This document shows positions 44,252-53,526 of a stretch of DNA of 64,000 nt, piece after piece. How positions within the stretch are numbered: position 1 is the stretch's first letter; each line of letters opens with the position of its first letter. Under the pieces are notes generated by a model that had not been told where the DNA came from, did not search any database, and saw only the letters and a list, made by a program, of their open reading frames with translations. Source of the DNA: B1Sed10-231 sp046483385. GTDB taxonomy: Bacteria; Planctomycetota; Brocadiia; SM23-32. The position numbers and the translations under genes were made by a program. The stretch is from NCBI GenBank assembly GCA_046483385.1, contig JAWODG010000220.1, positions 1-64,000 of the forward strand. The letters run 5' to 3'.

Positions 44252-45265
44252 ATGCAATGGGGATCGCGCAAAGGACAGGTCGTCCTGCTGGCTCCTGCGA
44301 TGGCGCTTGTTTCCGCAGGCATTCTTATGCTCGCAGTCGATGTCGGGCGCATAGTTAACACGCGGGCGAGACTTCAGAACGTCGCCGATTCCGCCTGTCT
44401 GGCGGCCGCCCAGGTGCTCTCGCGCGAGCACATCGCGGGCACCGAGGAGGACGAGGCCCGGTCACTGGCAGTGTCCGAAGCGGAGACGTTCCGGGACGCC
44501 AACTGGACAGATGCCGGCATCGAGATCGAGTTCGGGACCGTGGACGCCGACGGCGATTTCAGCCCGGTCGGCACTGACACGCCCGCCTCGGCCGTCCGCG
44601 TCTCCTCCTACCGCAATTCCGACGCGCCCGGAGGAGACCTGGACCTGTTTTTTGCCCCTCTGGCGGGCCTGAACGGCTGCCAGGTGGCCGCGGCCTCCAA
44701 AGCCCACGTGGCCACAACCATATGGGGCGTGCTGCGCGGACTGAGACCCTTCGCCATTCCCGAAGATCAAATCCCCGGCATCGGGGAGGAGATGATATTC
44801 TATCCCGCCGACGCCGACAGCTACGACGGGGGACTGGGCGAAGACACGGTTGCGCCCGGCTGCTGGGGGCTGCTCAATCTGGACGGCGGCTCGCTGGGCT
44901 CGGACGAGCTGAAGGAATGGATCGAAAGCGGCTACGATATGCCCTTCCTGATCGACCCGGACGACGGATTCGTCCATGTAGATGGCTGCAGCGGGTTCCG
45001 CGCCACGCTTAACCAACCGATCAAGGAGCAGATCGGCAACAGCTTCATGATGGTGGTCTACGACGAAGTCAGCGGAACGGGCGCCAACACCGAATTCCGC
45101 TGCATCGGTTTCCTGAAAGCCACCATCACCGACTGCAAACTCGTCGGCAATGATCCTTACGTCAGTTGTCGCGTGGACGAAATGGAGGCCCTGCACGACA
45201 TAATCGCCGGCTTTGGTGGCATGTACAACAGCCCTAACCTCCGCAAAGTGCAACTCCTCTGGTAG
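44252..45265 (+). CDS. TadG-like Flp pilus-associated protein
   Basis: A 337-residue protein; the start at 44252 has GGAGG six bases upstream. The N-terminus carries one membrane segment typical of TadE/TadG proteins (VVLLAPAMALVSAGILMLAVDVGR) followed by TRARLQNVADSACLAAAQ. The rest is exported and shows no von Willebrand motif. It may join a tight-adherence pilus or act as a minor pseudopilin. The PilC/GspF gene at 16.5 kb is too far away to assign to the same operon. Confidence 0.8.
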   Translation: MQWGSRKGQVVLLAPAMALVSAGILMLAVDVGRIVNTRARLQNVADSACLAAAQVLSREHIAGTEEDEARSLAVSEAETFRDANWTDAGIEIEFGTVDADGDFSPVGTDTPASAVRVSSYRNSDAPGGDLDLFFAPLAGLNGCQVAAASKAHVATTIWGVLRGLRPFAIPEDQIPGIGEEMIFYPADADSYDGGLGEDTVAPGCWGLLNLDGGSLGSDELKEWIESGYDMPFLIDPDDGFVHVDGCSGFRATLNQPIKEQIGNSFMMVVYDEVSGTGANTEFRCIGFLKATITDCKLVGNDPYVSCRVDEMEALHDIIAGFGGMYNSPNLRKVQLLW

Positions 45266-45389
45266 AGCCCGGCCCATCCGCCCCAGCTCCTCGGGAATGC
45301 TGTGCCGGCCGGGCGGCCGAGAGGTCGCAAGCCCCCCGCCGGCCATCTTCACTCGGCAGTGGAACAGCCTTGCCCGGGGCTGCCGCAGT

Positions 45390-45418
45390 TTGACACATTC
45401 CCCTCCTCTGGGTACAGT
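45390..45418 (+). promoter_or_regulatory. Promoter of ilvD
   Basis: TTGACA at 45390-45395 and TACAGT at 45413-45418 are 17 bases apart, about 50 bases before the ilvD start. No leader peptide or T-box is seen. Confidence 0.7.
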
Positions 45419-45469
45419 GGCCGGGTTAGCATGGCCCTTCTCCCCCGGTATCCCAGTGGAGGATTCACC

Positions 45470-47143
45470 ATGGCCCTTCGTCACGAGAAAGCCACCGCGG
45501 GCATCGAACGCATGCCCAACCGGAGTCTGCTGTATGCCACGGGCGTCACCCCCGAACAGATGGGCAAGCCGTTCATCGGGGTTTGCTCCAGCTTCACGGA
45601 CCTTGTGCCCGGGCACATCGGCATGCGCAGCCTGGAGCGCAAGATCGAGTGGGGCGTCAACGCCGGCGGCGGCGTGCCGTTCCTGTTCTCCGTTCCCGGC
45701 ATCTGCGACGGCATCGCCATGGGGCACCAAGGGATGCACTACTCCCTGCCCTCGCGCGAGCTGATCGCCGACATGATCGAGTCCATCGTGCAGGCCCACC
45801 AGCTCGACGGGTTGGTGCTTCTGACCAACTGCGACAAGATAACCCCCGGCATGCTTATGGCCGCCGGGCGGCTGGACATACCCACGGTGGCGGTCACGGC
45901 GGGCCCGATGCTGTCGGGGCATCACGGCGGGCGGCGCCTCTCACTCGTCCGCGACACCTTCGAGGCGGTCGGCCTGTGCAAAGCGGGCAAGCTGAGCGAG
46001 AAGGAGGCGGAGGAGCTGGAGGTCGAAGCGTGTCCCGGACAGGGCTCCTGCCAGGGCCTCTACACTGCCAACACCATGGCGTGCCTTACCGAGGCTATGG
46101 GGATGAGCCTGCCCGGAACGGCCACCGCCCTGGCGGGCTCGGCCAAGAAGGAGCGTATGGGCGAACGAGCCGGCGAGCGCGTCGTGGAACTCGTGCGGGA
46201 AGGCGTCACCGCCCGCCAGATCATCACCCGTGAGTCCCTGGAGAACGCCATCCGCATGGACATGGCGCTCGGCGGCTCCACCAACACGACCCTCCACATC
46301 CCCGCCATCGCTCACGCCGCTCAGGTGGACATCACCCTGGAGGACTTCGACCGCCTGAGCCGGGAGACGCCCCAGCTTGCCTCGCTCAGGCCCGGCGGCG
46401 ACCTGATGATGGAGGACCTGGAGTGGGCGGGCGGCATCCCGGCCGTGATCAAGAACATGGCCTCGTTGTTGAACACCGACTGCCGCAACGTCGTGGGCCT
46501 GAGCGTGGCCGAGATAGCCGAGCAGGCGCCCGTCGGCAACCCCGACGTCATCCGGACCCTCGAGGATCCCATATCCGAGGAAGGCGGCATCGCGGTGCTC
46601 AAGGGCAGTCTGGCTCCCGAGGGGGCCGTCGTGAAGCAGGGCGCCGTCTCCCCGGAGATGATGCAGTTCACCGGCACCGCCCGCGTCTTCGACAGCGAGG
46701 ACGACGCCATGGACTACCTGCTGGCGGACAAGGTTGTACCAAAGGACGTCCTCATAGTGCGCTACGAGGGACCCCGCGGCGGACCCGGCATGCGGGAATC
46801 TCTGGCGCTGACCGCCGCCGTTGCGGGATGCGGTCTGGGGGACAAGATAGCGATCGTGACCGACGGCCGGTTCTCCGGCGGCACCCGCAACCTGAGCATC
46901 GGCCACGTCTCCCCCGAAGCGGCCGACGGCGGTCCCATAGCGCTGGTGCGGGACGGGGACGAGATAGAGGTGGACCTGCCGGGCCGCACGATAGACCTGC
47001 TGGTCGATGGCGACGAGTTGCGCGAGCGCCGGGCCGGGTGGCAGCGTCCCCAGCCCAAGTTCACTCACGGCTGGCTGGCCCGCTACGAGCGACTGGTCCA
47101 GAGCGCCGCCCGCGGCGCAGTGCTGGAACCTCCGGCCTCCTGA
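45470..47143 (+). CDS. ilvD: Dihydroxy-acid dehydratase
   Basis: A 557-residue IlvD; GGAGG lies seven bases before the ATG at 45470. Fe-S ligands are in LTNCDKITPGM and GQGSCQGLYTANTM. The substrate-site segment GRFSGGTRNLSIGH is also present. It forms the 2-oxo acids that lead to valine and isoleucine. It has its own promoter and is not clustered with other ilv genes. Sugar-acid dehydratases share the fold, but the close match to IlvD motifs favours the amino acid role. Confidence 0.94.
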   Translation: MALRHEKATAGIERMPNRSLLYATGVTPEQMGKPFIGVCSSFTDLVPGHIGMRSLERKIEWGVNAGGGVPFLFSVPGICDGIAMGHQGMHYSLPSRELIADMIESIVQAHQLDGLVLLTNCDKITPGMLMAAGRLDIPTVAVTAGPMLSGHHGGRRLSLVRDTFEAVGLCKAGKLSEKEAEELEVEACPGQGSCQGLYTANTMACLTEAMGMSLPGTATALAGSAKKERMGERAGERVVELVREGVTARQIITRESLENAIRMDMALGGSTNTTLHIPAIAHAAQVDITLEDFDRLSRETPQLASLRPGGDLMMEDLEWAGGIPAVIKNMASLLNTDCRNVVGLSVAEIAEQAPVGNPDVIRTLEDPISEEGGIAVLKGSLAPEGAVVKQGAVSPEMMQFTGTARVFDSEDDAMDYLLADKVVPKDVLIVRYEGPRGGPGMRESLALTAAVAGCGLGDKIAIVTDGRFSGGTRNLSIGHVSPEAADGGPIALVRDGDEIEVDLPGRTIDLLVDGDELRERRAGWQRPQPKFTHGWLARYERLVQSAARGAVLEPPAS

Positions 47144-47232
47144 GCATTGCGCCGATTCCGCGCGCGTTGAAGAAAATGGCCGGGCGCCCGTAGAATGGCG
47201 GGCATGCATACGCGCAATCTTCCCTGACAGGC

Positions 47233-49434
47233 ATGCCCATGCAGGAGACGGGCCTCAGCTTCCGGCCTTACCTCAACGTCTGGATTCTGCTCGCCCTTGC
47301 CGTTATCCTGCTGGGGTTGGCCGTGCTGGCCTACCGACGCACCGGACGCCCCGTGGCGCGCCGCTACCGGCTGCTACTGCTGGGCCTGCGCTGCTCCGCC
47401 GTGCTCCTGCTTCTTGTTCTGCTGCTGCGTCCCGGCCTCGACACCGTGCAGTACGAGATCGTCAAGCGACCGCTGCTTCTGTTGATCGACGGCAGCAACT
47501 CGATGACGGGCATCAGCGACACGGCCTCGGGGGTGACCAGGCGGCAGGCGGTTGAGGAGCTGCTCGCCGAGTCCAGCGATGAGCTGGCCGACCTGCGGGC
47601 CGCCTACGATGTTCTGCAGATCGACTTCGCCCGCGGGCTCATCGAGTCCGACCTGCCCGAGCAGAGCCCGCAGCGCCGGAGCAGCGCCTACGGACTGGCC
47701 CTGCAACAGGCCGCCGCGGAGGTGGCCGGCGGGCAGGCGGATGCGCTCGTCGTCTTCGGCGACGGCTCTCACAACCACGGGCCGCCGGACCCGGTGGAGG
47801 TGGCCGCCGGGCTGGGCGAGCAAGGCATCCCCGTCCACACCGTCGGCGTGGGGCAGGACGCCGCCACTGCTCAACTGCGCGACGTGAAGCTGGTCGAGGT
47901 GACCGCGCCCCGCTCGGTGCCCCTCTTCAGCCGGTTCCCGGTCAGGGCGGAGATACTCTGCCGGGGCGCTCAGGGGCAATCGGTCGACCTTCAACTGACC
48001 TACGCCGGCCGGGAGGTCCAGACCAAAACCGTGCGCATATCGCACCCGGAAGAGACCGTACCGCTGGAGTTCGAAGTCGTGCCGGAGGAAGAAGGAGACT
48101 TCAAGCTGACCGTGACGGCCACCCCCCTGCCGGACGAACTGCTGGAGTCGAACAACGCCGCCAGTGCATTCGTGAAGGTCATAAGGGAAGGTCTGACGGT
48201 GGGGTACTTCGACGTGCTGAGGCCGGAGAGCAAATTCCTGGCCCGGGCCATGACGGGGGCTGAGCAGTTGCAGGCGCGCCGCGTTCTGGTGCTGCCGGGA
48301 CGCAAGCTGCCCGAGCCGGCCACGGAGATGGACAGATACGACGTGGTCGTGCTGGGCGATGTGCCGCCCGACGCCTTTCTGCCAAGCCGCATACTCGAAC
48401 TGAAGCGCCGCATCCAGCAGGAGGGTAAAGGATTGGTGGTGCTGATGGGCCCGGACGCATGGCGCAGTGATGGCTGGGCCGACACCGCTCTGGCAGATGT
48501 GCTGCCGGTGCAGTTGGGTGCATCACCTCGATACGTGGAGGGGCAGCGGCGGTGGATCGTGGACGAGCGGCTCGCGGACCACCCGGCCGTCGCGCTGGAA
48601 GCAGACCCCCAGCAGGCTCTGCGCGCATGGTCGCAGATGCCCCCGGTCAACGGCGTGTTCGTGGGACCGACGCCCCGCCGGGGGGCCACCGTGCCCGCCA
48701 CGGACGCGGACGGCAATCCCCTGCTGGTGGTGCACCGGTCCGGCCAGGGGCGTGTGGCCTGCGTGCTGACCGACACGACGTTCCGCTGGTTCTTCACCGA
48801 ACGCGAGACGCAGGATTACCATCGCCGGTTCTGGCGGCAGCTTCTGCTGTGGGCCTCCGGCCGGGCCGGAGAGGAGGAGACGCGCGTGCGCCTCGAGCTC
48901 AACAAGCGGCGCCTGCTGCTGGAAGAACCCTTGACCCTGCAGGTAACCGTGCAGGAACCGGACGGGCAGCCTGTGCGAGACGCCACGGTAGAGGTGCAGG
49001 TGGAGACCCCGGAAGGCACCACGGAGTCGCTGGGGCCCGCCTTCTCACGCGAGCGGGGCGGCTACACCGACACCTATTCCCCGCCAATCGAGGGCGACTA
49101 CACCGTCACGGCGCAGGCCCGGCGCGAACAAGAGGTGCTGGGAAGCGACCGGGCGCTCTTCCGTGCCACCGGCGCCAACCCGGAGCTGGAAGACCCCATC
49201 GCCGACCTCAAACTGCTGCGCCGGATGTCGGCCGCCACCGAGGGCGCCGGCGGGCGTTATTACTCCTACCTGCAGGCAGGGGACCTGTTCCGCCGCCTGG
49301 CGGAAGCCGGCGAACCGCTGAAGCTGACGACCCGCCGTCGGCGTGACATCTGGGACGACTGGCCCACCTTCCTCCTGCTGGCCGCCCTGCTGGCGGGCGA
49401 ATGGACACTGAGAAAAAGGAAGGGGCTGATATGA
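47233..49434 (+). CDS. Membrane protein with von Willebrand factor A domain
   Basis: A 733-residue protein with two N-terminal membrane segments (VWILLALAVILLGLAVLAYR, LLLLGLRCSAVLLLLVLLL). A vWA-like domain with MIDAS motif DGSNSMTG follows. The central part resembles a class I glutamine amidotransferase-like fold, and the C-terminal part has an Ig-like stretch and a final membrane segment. This layout is that of BatA-associated planctomycete proteins. It overlaps the next gene by four bases. It may work with the DUF4175-like operon at 35-39 kb. Confidence 0.82.
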   Translation: MPMQETGLSFRPYLNVWILLALAVILLGLAVLAYRRTGRPVARRYRLLLLGLRCSAVLLLLVLLLRPGLDTVQYEIVKRPLLLLIDGSNSMTGISDTASGVTRRQAVEELLAESSDELADLRAAYDVLQIDFARGLIESDLPEQSPQRRSSAYGLALQQAAAEVAGGQADALVVFGDGSHNHGPPDPVEVAAGLGEQGIPVHTVGVGQDAATAQLRDVKLVEVTAPRSVPLFSRFPVRAEILCRGAQGQSVDLQLTYAGREVQTKTVRISHPEETVPLEFEVVPEEEGDFKLTVTATPLPDELLESNNAASAFVKVIREGLTVGYFDVLRPESKFLARAMTGAEQLQARRVLVLPGRKLPEPATEMDRYDVVVLGDVPPDAFLPSRILELKRRIQQEGKGLVVLMGPDAWRSDGWADTALADVLPVQLGASPRYVEGQRRWIVDERLADHPAVALEADPQQALRAWSQMPPVNGVFVGPTPRRGATVPATDADGNPLLVVHRSGQGRVACVLTDTTFRWFFTERETQDYHRRFWRQLLLWASGRAGEEETRVRLELNKRRLLLEEPLTLQVTVQEPDGQPVRDATVEVQVETPEGTTESLGPAFSRERGGYTDTYSPPIEGDYTVTAQARREQEVLGSDRALFRATGANPELEDPIADLKLLRRMSAATEGAGGRYYSYLQAGDLFRRLAEAGEPLKLTTRRRRDIWDDWPTFLLLAALLAGEWTLRKRKGLI

Positions 49435-49997
49435 GCCGCCGACGCGCCGTATTCCTGGATCGCGACGGGACGCTCATCGAGGACGTCGGCTACCTGAACC
49501 GGGCCGACCAGTTGCGAGTACTGCCGGGGGTGCCCGCTGCTTTGCGTGATTTGCGCGCGGCGGGGTTTCTGTTGATCGTGGTAACCAACCAGAGCGCCGT
49601 GGCCCGGGGATGGCTGACAGAGCCGAAGCTCTGCGCCATCAACCAGCGCCTGAACGCGATGCTGCGCGCGGAGGGGGCCGGACTGGACGCCTTCTACTGC
49701 TGTCCGCACCTGCCCGATGGAACCGTCCGGCGGTACACGCACGAGTGCGAGTGCCGCAAGCCTCGGCCGGGGCTGCTGCTCAAAGCAGCGGACGAATGGG
49801 GTATCGATCTTGAGCGTTCCTACGCCGTGGGGGATTCGGAGCGCGACGTGGTGGCCGGCAACCGCACGGGGTGCCACACCATCCTGATAGCGGAAGGTTC
49901 GACCGGCTTGCCGGACAGCGCGGCCGACGAGTGTGCGGCCGACCTGGCGGAGGCGGCGCACCTGATTCTGCGGAGAGAGGGTCGCGAATTCGACTGA
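49431..49997 (+). CDS. gmhB: D-glycero-beta-D-manno-heptose 1,7-bisphosphate 7-phosphatase
   Basis: A 188-residue HAD phosphatase. The start ATG at 49431 overlaps the previous stop. The DxDGT motif is Asp10/Asp12 (FLDRDGTLIE), and a zinc site uses Cys91, His93, Cys106 and Cys108. That combination is typical of GmhB and its histidinol-phosphatase relatives. It prepares ADP-heptose for lipopolysaccharide cores. Coupling to a vWA membrane protein suggests an envelope context. Its stop lies three bases from a convergent gene. Confidence 0.88.
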   Translation: MSRRRAVFLDRDGTLIEDVGYLNRADQLRVLPGVPAALRDLRAAGFLLIVVTNQSAVARGWLTEPKLCAINQRLNAMLRAEGAGLDAFYCCPHLPDGTVRRYTHECECRKPRPGLLLKAADEWGIDLERSYAVGDSERDVVAGNRTGCHTILIAEGSTGLPDSAADECAADLAEAAHLILRREGREFD

Positions 49998-50000
49998 TGC

Positions 50001-51806
50001 TCAACGGTACGACGGCTGGGGCTTCATGGTGGGGTCCTTCATGAAGCTCTCGTCGATGGTCTCCATCTGGATGGGGGCTCTGTCCATATCCTCGACCTCG
50101 GCCAGCATCTCCTCGACCTTCTCCCGACCGACCTCGGCCACCAGTTGGGACCTCAGGTTGTCGTGGACTTCATCCGGGATTCGCCCGACGCGCCCCGCCA
50201 GTATGTCCACCATGGCCGCCTGCTTAATCTCATTAACGCGGATCAGACCGCGCAGGTTGTCGTGTTCCTCGGGATCGAACCTTTCTGCAAAGACGCGGGC
50301 CTCCTGCTCGATGGCGGCGGCCTTGTCCAACTCGCCGTATCCGCGGTAGAGCAGCGAACGCACCAGGAATCCGTAGGTCATCCGGCGTGCCTGGCTGAAG
50401 GTCATGGAAGCTGTGTGCTCTTCGAGTTGGTCCTCCAAGAAAGCATCGTAGGTCCACTTTCCCATCTTCTCGGGGAACTCCTCTTTGAGCAGATGGAAGT
50501 ACTCGCGCGATTTCTCGTTGTCGCCCATGAAGTGGAACTCGATAACACCCCGGATGAGGAAATTGCCGTAGCCAGTGATGACGCCCCCCGTATAGCGCGA
50601 TCCCCAGGTCTCCAGGGCCCGCTGGAAGAACTTAAGAGCGGCGTCGGCGAAACGGTAGTCGGTCCCCCAGGTATAAAGCACGTTGCCTTCCGAATCGGAC
50701 AGCATGCGGCCGTGGGCCACCAGGTTCTGCAGCGAAGCGTAGATGACCCGCTCAAGCTGCACGCGCTCATATTCGTATATCGTCTCCTTGTCGCCGTAGT
50801 GCTCGTCCAGATCCTCACGCGCGTAAGGCTCGGGCAGCCCGAACTCATCCACGGCCTTGTAAAGGCGCTCCTCCCTTGCCGCCAGTTTCTCCAGGCCTCT
50901 GGAAGCCCAGTAGATGGCGTGGGGGAAGGGACTGCGCCAGTCGAAGGGGCCGTACCGGTCCATCAGCGTGAGCATGTACTGCGGGTCCATCGAATACTCT
51001 TTTCTGAGTTCGCGGGCCCGGGCGAAGGCGGCCACTTTGTCCAACGCCTCACGGTTGAACGGCTGCTCGACAATCTTACGCACTTCCTCCCGCACGTTCT
51101 CCCGGTCGCGGAAGAGCTTGAAGAAGCTCCCCACGATGTCGAAGCCGTATTGTGCACAGTCATTCACGAACCGTCTGACGTCATCGTCCCTGAGGAGCTC
51201 TTCGCGGGTCTCCGGCGCCTCGATGAACTTGCGCAACGTTTCCCGGCTGCCCCCTCCACCGAACAGGACGTGCATCTCCTTGGCCAGTTCCCGCTTGTAG
51301 AACATGTGGGCGTAGTCGTCTTCCTGGCCGATCTTGTGCTGGATCATGAACGCCAGGCTGAAGTAGAGGTCCACCGCGTTGGGGTTGGCCGGTATGCCTT
51401 CGTCCCGAAGCAGCTCAATGCCGCTGCGCACCCAGGCCCACCGGTCAACCAGCCAGTCCACCTGGCTGCTCACGTTGTAGGCCATGTTCCAGCTCTGGAT
51501 GTCCCACACTTCGGGGATGCGGGGAGCCAGCTTGCAGGCCCAATCGGCCAGTTGCACCAGTTCGAAGAAGCGGCCCTGCTGCTTGAGCGCCTCCATGCGA
51601 ATCCACACCACGTCTATGATGATCCCGCGCGCCCAGCCCAGCACCTGGGTTGCCATGGCCAGCTCCGGGCTGATGCCCTTCACCGGCTCGTTGGACAAGT
51701 CGTATCTGCTGCGCATCTGCTGCATCGGCACGATGGCCATACTGGTTCCGACCAGCAGCGCGAGGGCGAGCAACGAGAGAAGCAGTCTTCTGATTCTTGT
51801 ATGCAC
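50001..51806 (-). CDS. Membrane-anchored helical-repeat protein (601 aa)
   Basis: A 601-residue protein with an N-terminal anchor or signal (LLLSLLALALLVGTSMAIVP) and an otherwise soluble, helix-rich body that may form TPR-like repeats. It is the last gene of an operon, 19 bases after an ABC permease. The position suggests a periplasmic partner of the exporter. I do not recognise a named family. Motifs such as WDIQSWNMAYNVSSQ are specific but of unknown meaning. Confidence 0.7.
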   Translation of the reverse strand: MHTRIRRLLLSLLALALLVGTSMAIVPMQQMRSRYDLSNEPVKGISPELAMATQVLGWARGIIIDVVWIRMEALKQQGRFFELVQLADWACKLAPRIPEVWDIQSWNMAYNVSSQVDWLVDRWAWVRSGIELLRDEGIPANPNAVDLYFSLAFMIQHKIGQEDDYAHMFYKRELAKEMHVLFGGGGSRETLRKFIEAPETREELLRDDDVRRFVNDCAQYGFDIVGSFFKLFRDRENVREEVRKIVEQPFNREALDKVAAFARARELRKEYSMDPQYMLTLMDRYGPFDWRSPFPHAIYWASRGLEKLAAREERLYKAVDEFGLPEPYAREDLDEHYGDKETIYEYERVQLERVIYASLQNLVAHGRMLSDSEGNVLYTWGTDYRFADAALKFFQRALETWGSRYTGGVITGYGNFLIRGVIEFHFMGDNEKSREYFHLLKEEFPEKMGKWTYDAFLEDQLEEHTASMTFSQARRMTYGFLVRSLLYRGYGELDKAAAIEQEARVFAERFDPEEHDNLRGLIRVNEIKQAAMVDILAGRVGRIPDEVHDNLRSQLVAEVGREKVEEMLAEVEDMDRAPIQMETIDESFMKDPTMKPQPSYR

Positions 51807-51825
51807 TGTTGTATCGGCCTCCGGC

Positions 51826-53526
51826 TCACACGATTAGGCGGGCCAGTTCCCTGCGGGTGTAGAAGTAAAAGGCGATTCCCATGGCGATGCCGCCCTTGAT
51901 GAACAGCAACACGGCGCTGGATTCGGCGACGCGACCCGCCGAAACCATCCGCCCGTTCACCAGATCTCCCAACGGGTTGAAGCTGCCGAAATTGGGCATC
52001 ACCGCCACCACCGCGCCCGCGAACAGTCTCCATGCCTGGTCCAGGTAGACCGTGAACGTGGTGAGCTTCGCGTAGATGTTGGGCTCCACGAAGTTACTGT
52101 GGAACCAGGACGCCAGCATGCCCCCCACGAACAGACAGAAGACAACCAGACTGGCCACCGGGAAACTGAACAGCGAACCGGCCATCAGCCCCAGCGCCGC
52201 CAGCAGCCCCACGTGGAACATGATCATGACGAGCGATCTGTAATAGTTGGGCAGAAAGCCCTCCTCCTTCTGCAGCACCTCGATGGGACTGTCGACGTCA
52301 AAAGCCACGGTGCCGGGCGTCATACTCTCGAACGCCAGATACAGCGTGCCGTCTCGCTGGACGAATCGCCCCGGGATTGCGATCTCGTGGAAACGGTTGC
52401 TCTGCCAGCCGCCCGGCGGAGAAGCCACGCGGAAGGAGGTGCGGTGGAGTTCGTACCGGGGTTCCTCCTGCCCGGCATTGCCTTCCTTCTCCACCATGAT
52501 CAGCGGGTAAAATCGCCCCACGGTGCGCGGTGCGCCAAAGGCGAAGGGCCTGAACCTGACCTGCAGGGGATCACGGTTCTCGGGCGTGCGCTGCTCCTGG
52601 GGGTCCAGCCCGGAAAAACGCCACAGGATGCGCGGACGCTCCGGCGTTACGCTCTGGCTCTGCTGCTGCTTCTCCTTGATGAGACGCTGCCGGTAGCTGT
52701 GCACCGCCATTGGTCTCTCTTGTTGCTCCAGCCATTCACGCGTCTTGCGTTCAATCTCCTCGTCGGGGCCCGGCAGGGGCGCCTGCACGGCTTTGCGGGC
52801 GGTGAACACCTCCTGCTCGATCCGCTGCCGCTCCGCGACGGCCAGCTGCTTCTCCTCCTCGGTCATCGTGCTGTAGTCCGGCTCCCGCACCATGTAGCGC
52901 ACCAGCCCGTACGTAGCGCCGGTCATCACGGCCAGCGACGCTGCGCACAGTATGAACACGCCGAACCACTTGCCCAGCAGGAACTGCCACCGGTGAAGTG
53001 GTTTCGTATCCGTCACGTTAACATGCTGCCGCTCCACCTCCGAACAGATGCTGGCCGTAGTGAGGAATATGGCAACCAGCGAAAGCAGCACCAGCGCAAG
53101 CGACAACGAGTAGAGCAGCACCAGTTGCACCTGGCTTTTCAGGCTCCCCTCCGTTTTGAGAACGAAGGGCAGGGATGGCATCAGAACGATGAAGAAGAGG
53201 AAAAGGACGACGACCACCTTACGGTTCATGGCCTCCATGATCAGCTTCCGCGCGACGGCCCAGATGGGCTCCCAGTGACGCAGGATCACATAGACCGCCA
53301 CTCCGACGCCTAACAGACACAGCATCGCGGCTGCTGTCGTGGTCCAGTGGATGCCGAGGGCCCGCACGGCCGCGCCCGGGTCCTCGCCCAGCGTGACGAG
53401 GTATTTGTAGGCCGACCATGCGATCTGCACCACCAGAGGCACCAGCGCCAGCAGGAACAAACCGAGCAGGATCTCCGGAACACGGCGCCGGAACCACTCC
53501 CAGACCTGGCTAATCTTGTCTCTCAT
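51826..53526 (-). CDS. ABC transporter permease (ABC-2 type) with large soluble domain
   Basis: A 566-residue protein. About seven membrane segments flank a soluble domain of roughly 190 residues (about 230-420). It starts within the end of the ATPase gene, overlapping by 17 bases, so the two are coupled. ABC-2 permeases usually export drugs, lipids or polysaccharides. The large soluble insertion may face the periplasm and bind the following helical-repeat protein. The cargo is unknown. Confidence 0.8.
   Translation of the reverse strand: MRDKISQVWEWFRRRVPEILLGLFLLALVPLVVQIAWSAYKYLVTLGEDPGAAVRALGIHWTTTAAAMLCLLGVGVAVYVILRHWEPIWAVARKLIMEAMNRKVVVVLFLFFIVLMPSLPFVLKTEGSLKSQVQLVLLYSLSLALVLLSLVAIFLTTASICSEVERQHVNVTDTKPLHRWQFLLGKWFGVFILCAASLAVMTGATYGLVRYMVREPDYSTMTEEEKQLAVAERQRIEQEVFTARKAVQAPLPGPDEEIERKTREWLEQQERPMAVHSYRQRLIKEKQQQSQSVTPERPRILWRFSGLDPQEQRTPENRDPLQVRFRPFAFGAPRTVGRFYPLIMVEKEGNAGQEEPRYELHRTSFRVASPPGGWQSNRFHEIAIPGRFVQRDGTLYLAFESMTPGTVAFDVDSPIEVLQKEEGFLPNYYRSLVMIMFHVGLLAALGLMAGSLFSFPVASLVVFCLFVGGMLASWFHSNFVEPNIYAKLTTFTVYLDQAWRLFAGAVVAVMPNFGSFNPLGDLVNGRMVSAGRVAESSAVLLFIKGGIAMGIAFYFYTRRELARLIV

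Noticed and set aside
45266..45469. T-box or leader-peptide attenuator before ilvD
   Set aside because: No T-box sequence, no branched-chain-rich peptide and no terminator hairpin; a plain promoter lies about 50 bases upstream.
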